A program made the translations under genes and the position numbers. Below the pieces are notes generated by a model that saw only the letters and a program-made list of their open reading frames with translations, ran no database searches and was not told the origin of the DNA. Positions 57,856-64,000 of a DNA stretch of 64,000 bases are shown here, one piece after another (positions within the stretch are counted from its first letter, which is position 1; each line of letters starts with the position of its first letter). Source of the DNA: Margaritifera margaritifera (Eukaryota; Mollusca; Bivalvia; Unionida; Margaritiferidae); contig JAQPZY010001558.1 in the NCBI GenBank assembly GCA_029931535.1, positions 1,240,001-1,304,000 on the forward strand. Reading direction: 5' to 3'.

Positions 57856-58790
57856 TTAATATCTTTTGTCACCTTGGGTAGAATAGAATAAATGAGTTGT
57901 AAAAAGAGGATCACTGGGATCAATACCCTCTGATTGCCCAATATCAGGAGAGAAAGTGACCTCATCAAAAGACTGACCAATAAATGTGTCAGCTAAAGGA
58001 ATAATTTCCTGATCAACATCATTCTCAAGAGCTCTTTTTGCCATAGCTCTGGTAACTGCACAAGCAGGATTAAAATCAATCTCAGTATGATCAACTTTTG
58101 ATCCAAACAAGGCTTGTCAGTTACAGGTGGATTGACCACAACCTTATCTCCAGCTAGGTCTTTCCCTAGTAACCTATGAATACCTTCTATAGGTAAATAA
58201 GTCACTGCCCCAACAGTCACTGGTCCAGAAACTAAGTTTGATGCCAAATTAACACAATGGAGGTCAACATTTACAAAACCGCACTCTACTCCCTGAATAA
58301 GTACACATTCACTAGAAGAAGACTTCTCAGACAAGGCAAAGTACCTGATAACAAAAGACTGAGAAGTTCCTGTGTCCTTTAATATTTTAACAGGGATAGG
58401 TTTGGCAGAATCACGAATAAGTGATATAGAACCTTCTGACTTGAATGGTTCATAAGTCTACAAAAATAGAATCAGACTGGGGTTTGTTTAGACTCAACAA
58501 ATGTATTTCTTTCAATACAAGACCATGACCTTGACATCTTTGAAATAAGAGCATTTGGAGTAGCTCTGTCTTTATTCTGTTGCTTATTTTTCAATCTGTA
58601 GCAATCAGAAATGATGTGCCCTTTCTTTTTACAATAAGTGCACATAGAAAGAGATAAGGATTTCTGATCAGTCTTATCAGATGTTTGATTCCAAACAGTT
58701 GCGCTGTTTTGAAATTTAGAACTACTTGTTTGAGATTGAAATGGCTTTTTACCAGAAAACTGCTTAGAGGAAGACTTTTTGACCAATTAA
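57856..58790 (-). pseudogene. Protease and nucleocapsid of Gypsy copy 2
   Basis: 58,472-58,786 has the CCHC knuckle (CTYCKKKGHIISDC). 57,993-58,334 has the second half of the protease (LIQGVECGFVNV, LLGKDLAGDKV). The protease DTGA site is replaced by GTS-like sequence near 58,365-58,375, and a frameshift follows. 57,856-58,110 is the tail (AVTRAMAKRAL) before integrase. Confidence 0.82.
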
Positions 58791-59845
58791 ATCTTGTGAG
58801 TCAAGGAATAATCATCAGCCATACGAGCATCATTTTCCAAAGTTTACAATTTCTGCTCATCAAGATAGGTCTTAACATCACTATGGATGCACCTCTTGAA
58901 CTCTTCAATTAATATGAGCTGTCTGAAATTATCATAATCTTGATCAACCTTCTTGGCTGAGCACCACCTTTCAAATAGTTGTTTTATTTTTCCCTTGCAA
59001 ATTCGATGTGAATTTGTCTAGTTTCTTTTTTACAATTCCTAAACTTTTGTCGATATGCCTCAGATACCAACTCATAACTCTTCAAGATATACTCCCTAAC
59101 CACATTATAAACAGTGCTTTGTTGTACTGACAGTGAAGTGTAGACTTCACGAGCTTTACCAATAAGTACACTTTGTAATAACAAAGTCCAGTTCTCTCTT
59201 GGTCATTTTAAGTTTTCAACAATTTTCTCAAAGTGAAGAAAGTATTTATCTTCTTTTTCCTGAAAAGGGGGTACTAACTTAATATATCTGGTAACATCAA
59301 AACCTGAAATTGTGTGTAAAGGGGGAGTGAGTGGTCCGCTTGACTTTTAATTCTTTTAATTTATATTGCATTTCCCTTTCTTCTCTCTCCCTCTGTAACT
59401 GTCTCTCCTTCATCTCTCTCTGCATTTCCATCTTCTCTTTCTCTCTCATTCTCTGCATCTGCAGTTTCCTTTCCTTCATTTCCCTCTCCTCTTTCTCTCT
59501 CTCTCCCTCTGCATCTGTATTTCCCTTTCCTACATCTCTTTGTGAATTTATAGTTCCATCATTTCTTTTTGAAGCTAAAGCTCTCTTAATTCTAATTCCA
59601 TCTGGTTTTATAGCTGTTATTCCCTTACTTTCCAATTAAAACCAGATACAGACTTATCAATTAAACCCAAAGCACTATTATCCAAAATTTCCTTTCCCAC
59701 CAAATATGGAATTAAAATATTCTTTATCTCTTGCCTTGTCAAATACGCTTTCACCTCAGAAAGATCATAATGTCTGGCAAGCTCAAGCAACTCATCCTTT
59801 TTCATACACTCTAACTGGTGGGACTTGAAACAAAGTTCTCAGCCT
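58791..59845 (-). pseudogene. Gag of Gypsy copy 2: N-terminal domain, charged coiled coil, SCAN-like capsid
   Basis: 59,617-59,805 starts MKKDELLELARHYDLSEVKA, an N-terminal helical domain. 59,297-59,635 is a long run of Glu/Arg/Lys/Met heptads (REKEKMEMQREMKERQLQRE), a coiled coil. 58,984-59,184 and the following sequence to about 58,800 form the capsid (LIGKAREVYTSLS, YNVVREYILKSYELV, EAYRQKFRN, then IEEFKRCIHSDVK). The pattern resembles SCAN domains, which are known to derive from Gmr1-like Gypsy capsids. Several frame breaks; the gag ATG is lost (ATA). Confidence 0.78.
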
Positions 59846-59973
59846 TAGATGATATTGTGAATGCTTGCTGGTTTCACTAAAGATTTCTCAAATGGGTGAA
59901 ATACAAATCTTTACCAGCGACAAAGAAAATTCCAAAACAAAGTCAATGTAAATAGTAATTTAAAGAAATTCAG

Positions 59974-59991
59974 ATTCCGGATGAGCCCCCA
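59974..59991 (-). promoter_or_regulatory. Primer binding site of Gypsy copy 2, tRNA-Pro-like
   Basis: TGGGGGCTCATCCGGAAT on the minus strand, two differences from the canonical tRNA-Pro site, five bases inside the LTR. Confidence 0.8.
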
Positions 59992-59996
59992 ATTTC

Positions 59997-60763
59997 TGTT
60001 ATGACTCTAGGTCTTAAAATAATGTAACAAAAAGAAAGTGAAACCAACAATGTAAGTAATATCAGCAAGCAATTTATTTCTGGACAATTAAAGTGAAATT
60101 CAAAAAGACACTTACAATAATGTGAATTAAAGTCCAAATAATCCAATAATCCTAAGTGTCTTAATCACAAGTCCTGAATATAGAATTTTCAGAATGAATT
60201 CAAGTAGCCTTGAATGTTCTGATGTGCTAGTAGTCTTGAATGCTCTGATGTGTCAGTAGTCTTGAATGTCATTATATGCCTGAATGATGTAATCAGGAAT
60301 ATCTTTGAATGAATTCACATAAATCACAAAGTCAAGTATTAATCAAAATGAGAGTGAGCACTTTTAGTATTTCCAATGGATATTTCAAATAAATAATTCC
60401 TCTCTCTGAATTTGCTCTGATTTTCACAACTGTAACATCTGATTACTAAAATAAATTCCTTAATAGACTGATATTTATGACATGAAGTTTAACACAGGAA
60501 TGAAATCTTGTTTACCAAACCTGCATAAATATAAAGATAAGTCACCTGACAGAAAATTCTAGAATATGAGTAACTCTAATGAAAATATGGTGTGTACGTG
60601 ACTTTCCTCACATCAAGACATGGAAAGTTCCACTCTAAGTACTAGATGCTATGTAAACAAAACTAACCTTGAACTCAAATGCAGTAAATATGTTGTTTAC
60701 AAAATGACCACTAAAGTACAACTTATTTCATGGACATGTATTATAAATTCAATATACATAACA
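59997..60763 (-). repeat. 5' LTR of Gypsy copy 2
   Basis: 767 bp, partner of 54,280-55,003. Minus-strand AATAAA near 60,071-60,076. Confidence 0.9.
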
Positions 60764-60823
60764 GATGTTAAAAATGCTGGTGGTATATATAAGGAGAGTA
60801 TGAATGGCAACAAGTTACTGTGA
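60764..60823 (+). pseudogene. C-terminal tail of the hAT relic, right of the Gypsy insertion
   Basis: After the duplicated GATG the frame continues VKNAGGIYKESMNGNKLL and stops at 60,821-60,823. Removing the retrotransposon joins it in frame to LLRD at 54,276. Confidence 0.72.
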
Positions 60824-61199
60824 AAGGACTGAGATGCATATTTTAATATTAAAAGAGACAAAATTTGTTCAATAGTTGTAATTTTTTTCCATTTTGCATG
60901 ATTAAAATCAGGTCAGTGAAAATCCTTACTCTTTTGAAGTTAAAACTCCTGACCAAATAGTGCAAATCTTCTGATCTGTCCTAAGCTGACCTCTCTGTTC
61001 TGTCACTTGTATGTGGGTCACGACTTAGAAACTATTGAGATTCCCACCCTGTAACTATCTATACACTTATTGCATGTAAAACGATGAAATTAGCACAGGG
61101 TCTATTCTTTTCCCTAGAGGCACAGACTTTAGTGGTGCTGGTGGGTGGGAATAAACAAGGGACCACAGGGATATGTATTTTGGTTATTGTCAATTATCA
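60824..61199 (+). other. Non-coding spacer
   Basis: Nothing recognised. Confidence 0.4.
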
Positions 61200-62740
61200 A
61201 TGTATTCATCTGTCCATCTGTCCAGCTTGTCATCGTTGTTCCTCCCACACCAATTGGAGGATTTTCATGAAACTTTGTGGGTTAGATACATGGGTGGTGT
61301 AGATGTGCAATAAGGTGTTACTTTTTTCCTCTAGCCCATTTTTGTGAAATTGTCTTTAAAATTGTCAAAAACATGGTAATTTGAGAATTTAACTCATCTT
61401 TGCTTCGCCCACTACATTGGTTGAAGAATTTTTATTGAAACTTTGTACACTATATATTTGGTTGGTGTAGATGTGCAATAAGGTTTTATGTTTTTCCTCT
61501 GGCCCATTTTTGGGAACTTTTTGTGCACAATTTTTAAAAAAAAGGCTATTATAAGAAATCACTTGTCGTTGTTCTCCTCCCAAACTGCTTGGATGATTTT
61601 ATTAAAACTTTGTAGGCTAGATTTGTGGTTGTTGTAGATGTGCAAACAAGGTTTTATTTTTTTTCCTCTGGTCCATTTTGGGGGAAATTTCTTGAAAATT
61701 TGTCAAAAAAAGGGGGGTATTTTGGGAATTTAGTTCATTATAGCTTCTTCTTTCACACTGCTTGGAAGATTTTATTGAAACTTTGTAGGCTATATATATG
61801 GTTGGTGTAGATGTGGAATAAGGTTTTTTACTATTTTCTTCTGCCCCATTATTGTGGACATTTCTTGAAAAGTTTTTTAAAAAAGAGGATATTTTGCTCC
61901 TCATTGCTTCTTTTTCCACACTTCTTATAGGATTTTATTGAAACTTTGTAGGCTAGATATGTGGTTGGTGTAGATGTGTAATAGGGTTTTCCTTTTTTCC
62001 ATTGGCTCACTTTTGGGGACATTTCTTTGAATATTAAAAAAAGGAACTATTATTTTTTTAATTCAGTTTTTCATAGCTTCTCCCACACTGCTTGGAGGAT
62101 TTTATTGAGACTTTGTGGGCTAGATATGTTATTGGTGCAGATGCACAATAAGGTTTTACTTTTTTTTTCCTCTGGCCAATCTTTTGTAACATTATTAAAA
62201 ATTTGAAAAAAGGGTATTTTGAGAATGCATCTTGTTCTTGTATTGAAACTATGTACCATATATACTCACATATAACCCGATACCAACTGCAAACTGCATA
62301 GACCCAGATCTGCCATTGCATAATGCACCAGCAGGTCGGGGTCTATGCAGTTTGTAAGGACTAATCATTTGAACAAACAACATAGACCCTGATCTGCCAG
62401 CTCATTATGTGACAGCAGATCATGGTCTATGTTGTTTGCATTTGGACCCATCTTATACACGAGTATATACAGTAGGTTAGATATGTTGCTAGTGTAGATG
62501 CACAATAAGGTTTTACTTTTTTTTTCCCTGGCCAATTTTTTGAGACATTCTTGAAAATTTTGAATAAAGGGTATTTTGAGAATGCATCTTGGTCTTGTAT
62601 TGAAACTATGTAGGCTAGCAAGTGTAGGGCACAGTAAGGTTTTATCATTTTCCTCTGGCTCATTTTTGGTAAAATTTCTTGAAGATTTTTTGAAAAAGAT
62701 GAATTTGGAGACTTTGTCTTGTTGATTTAGTATTTATTAA
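61200..62740. repeat. ~168-bp tandem repeat, about 8 copies, interrupted by a MITE
   Basis: After the head 'tcatctgtccatctgtccag', units share 'tattgaaactttgtaggcta', 'gtagatgtgcaataaggtt' and 'tcctctggcccatttttg' near 61,260, 61,425, 61,597, 61,770, 61,932 and 62,098. Antisense ORFs across it are repeat artefacts. Confidence 0.85.
62254..62474. mobile_element. Twin-hairpin MITE, copy E (full length, defines TA target duplication)
   Basis: 221 bp with ends TACCATATATACTCAC and GAGTATATACAGTA, both hairpins complete (type II first, so inverted relative to copy A). The host tandem repeat reads 'gaaactttgtaggctagata' when empty; here 'gaaactatgta' and 'taggttagata' flank the element, so one TA was duplicated. 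Confidence 0.88.
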
Positions 62741-62754
62741 ACCCTGTGCAATAT

Positions 62755-63389
62755 CACTACAGGACACTCAAAGATGTGTAGGAAACATTATGATCTTTCT
62801 CCCCCTGTGGGTTCAGGATTGTACAATAGGTCCGATGCATCCTCGCTGCATGTCGTAAGAGGTGACTGAGTGGAGGCAACTTGTTTACTGTGGGTTGCAT
62901 CCAGTGTTGTTGTAGAAGATCCTGGAAGTTGAGTAGTGGAGAGGCCAATGGTTGCCACTTCAATTTCAGCTAGACAGGTGATCAGAAGGGCCTGGTGTGA
63001 TCAGTTGGCTAGTCATGCCAAGCTTCAGAGGCTATCTTAAAGATATTTAGTTTAACTGTTTGACATATGGTTTAAAAGTGACCTTTGTGAGTAATCAGCA
63101 TGGTGTTGTTCACCAACCTTACAAAGGGCGGTATAAAGGGTCAATTGAGTAAAGTTTCGACTTTGTTTTAGTATATCACCCTGTGTAGCCCTGACATGAG
63201 AAACACAATAAATGAGCATAAATCTCTGTCCTGTTGTTGGGCTTTGATGTAGGTGGCAAGCACAGGTGATGAAATAATAATATGACATTTGGGGAAAACC
63301 AACCAAAATTTTAACCATTAGTGTGAGACCTGATCTCAAAAGGACCAGGAATAATTCAGCCAGCGACTTGGATAAGGAAACTTGTCTGA
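62755..63389 (+). other. Probable 5' UTR of the third LINE
   Basis: It begins near 'ctttctccccctgtgggttc' and 'gcatgtcgtaagaggtgact', a GC-richer block unlike the array before it, and runs into the ORF1 below. No other gene. The start point is uncertain. Confidence 0.4.
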
Positions 63390-64000
63390 GTTAGGGAAAT
63401 TGGCCAAGATTTCTCATCATTGAATCCAATGATGAGAACCAAAAACTAACTAAGCTATTGTGATAACCAAAGCACTTCAAGACTTAGCTGGAGAGTCAGG
63501 AAGTGTAAAAAAACTTAGTAACAGCCAACTACTTGTAGAGTGTAGCTACAAAGCTCCCTCTTATAATCTACTTCATTCATACCTATTAAGGTATTTCCAC
63601 ACAAATCTCTCAACTCTTCAAAAGGTGTCGTTTCATCTAGAGATTTTGATGACTGCAGTGCGGCTGAGATGCTTGAAAATCTCAGCCCTCAGAACATCTC
63701 ACATGTGAAACAAATCAATATTATTCACTGTAATGGCAAGTTGATTCCCACAAACACTTACAAATTGTCATTCAACTACACCACTAAGCCTACATCGATT
63801 AAAGCTGGGTTCTTAAATATCCCTGTCAACCTTTTCATTCCTAATCCTTTGCAGTGTTTCAACTGCCAGAAATATGTCCACCACAGAGATGGTTGCAAGA
63901 GGAACCAGTCTGTCTCAGATTTGGACAGGAGGGTCCTGTTCAGAGAAAGTCTCTTGTGTGAATTGTCAGGCAAAACATTTCTCATACTTTAGAGACTGTT
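63390..64000 (+). mobile_element. LINE ORF1 (gag-like) fragment, cut by the window end
   Basis: It reads WPRFLIIESNDE (about 63,401-63,440), then ALQDLAGESGSVKKL and SQLLVECS (63,460-63,550), a frame change near 63,620, then LENLSPQNISHVKQINII and IPTNTYKLSFN. It continues LFIPNPLQC and the zinc knuckle CFNCQKYVHHRDGC (C-x2-C-x4-H-x4-C, about 63,853-63,895). This is the RNA-binding ORF1 protein of Jockey/CR1-like elements. A second knuckle expected after it is not recognisable, so the copy is decayed. Endonuclease and RT would lie beyond the window. Confidence 0.8.

Larger units (their letters stand above)
54280..60763 (-). mobile_element. Ty3/Gypsy LTR retrotransposon, Gmr1-type pol order, copy 2 (full layout, decayed)
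   Basis: 6,484 bp with LTRs (54,280-55,003; 59,997-60,763) and a GATG target duplication (54,276-54,279; 60,764-60,767). Minus-strand order: gag with coiled coil and capsid, CCHC knuckle, protease, integrase, RT, RNase H, polypurine tract. The LTRs differ by dozens of changes plus an indel of about 40 bp, so this insertion is older than copy 1. Coding parts are closely similar to copy 1 but hold many frameshifts and stops. It is inserted in a hAT relic. Confidence 0.92.

Noticed and set aside
59331..59639. Plus-strand Ser/Leu-rich ORF of 102 codons
   Set aside because: It is the antisense of the Glu/Arg-rich gag coiled coil of Gypsy copy 2.

Overview
This is AT-rich animal nuclear DNA, most likely from a bivalve or related mollusc. 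The reasons are split genes with GT-AG introns, no operons, many tandem repeats with ~145-175 bp units of the 'pearl'/Helentron-like kind common in bivalves, a tRNA-derived SINE, DIRS and Gypsy retrotransposons, and several non-LTR (LINE) fragments. The species assignment is an inference; no marker gene proves it.

One host gene can be assembled, on the + strand, from seven exons between 5,943 and 52,934. They encode a signal peptide (5,943-5,991), a short N-glycosylatable linker (28,174-28,281), two duplicated mucin-like Ser/Thr-repeat exons (29,177-29,392 and 30,175-30,330), a 33-bp micro-exon (32,660-32,692) and two EGF-domain exons (38,104-38,319 and 52,737-52,934). Every internal exon is phase 1-1. 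Two EGF domains become complete only when neighbouring exons are joined, which argues that the chain of exons is right. The gene has no visible stop and probably continues beyond the window. It is a secreted or cell-surface mucin/EGF protein of unknown specific function.

Almost everything else lies in the introns or 3' flank of that gene. (a) Two related Ty3/Gypsy elements lie on the minus strand (10,823-16,302 and 54,280-60,763), and a solo LTR at 36,455-37,048. Integrase lies before reverse transcriptase, the Gmr1-type order; the primer binding site resembles tRNA-Pro. The first is young but has lost most of gag and RNase H; the second is older, complete in layout, broken in frame, and sits inside a hAT-transposase relic. 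(b) A degraded DIRS tyrosine-recombinase retrotransposon (39,151-45,361). (c) Three LINE fragments (1-2,083; 33,775-35,410; 62,755-64,000). (d) A MITE family of about 220 bp made of two different hairpins in tandem, with at least five copies and TA target duplication. (e) Two Helentron-like elements with internal tandem cores. (f) A SINE. (g) Many minisatellites, including a homogenised 69-bp array that ends about 100 bp before an exon.

Region by region: 1-5.9 kb, LINE, MITE and diverged tandem repeats; 6-28 kb, intron 1 with Helentron-like elements, satellites and the young Gypsy element; 28-38 kb, exons 2-6 with local exon duplication and triplication; 39-45 kb, the DIRS element; 45-53 kb, repeats and exon 7; 53.8-60.8 kb, hAT relic with nested Gypsy element; 61-64 kb, tandem array, MITE and the start of another LINE. 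No RNA genes (other than the SINE head), CRISPR arrays or prokaryotic signals were seen.
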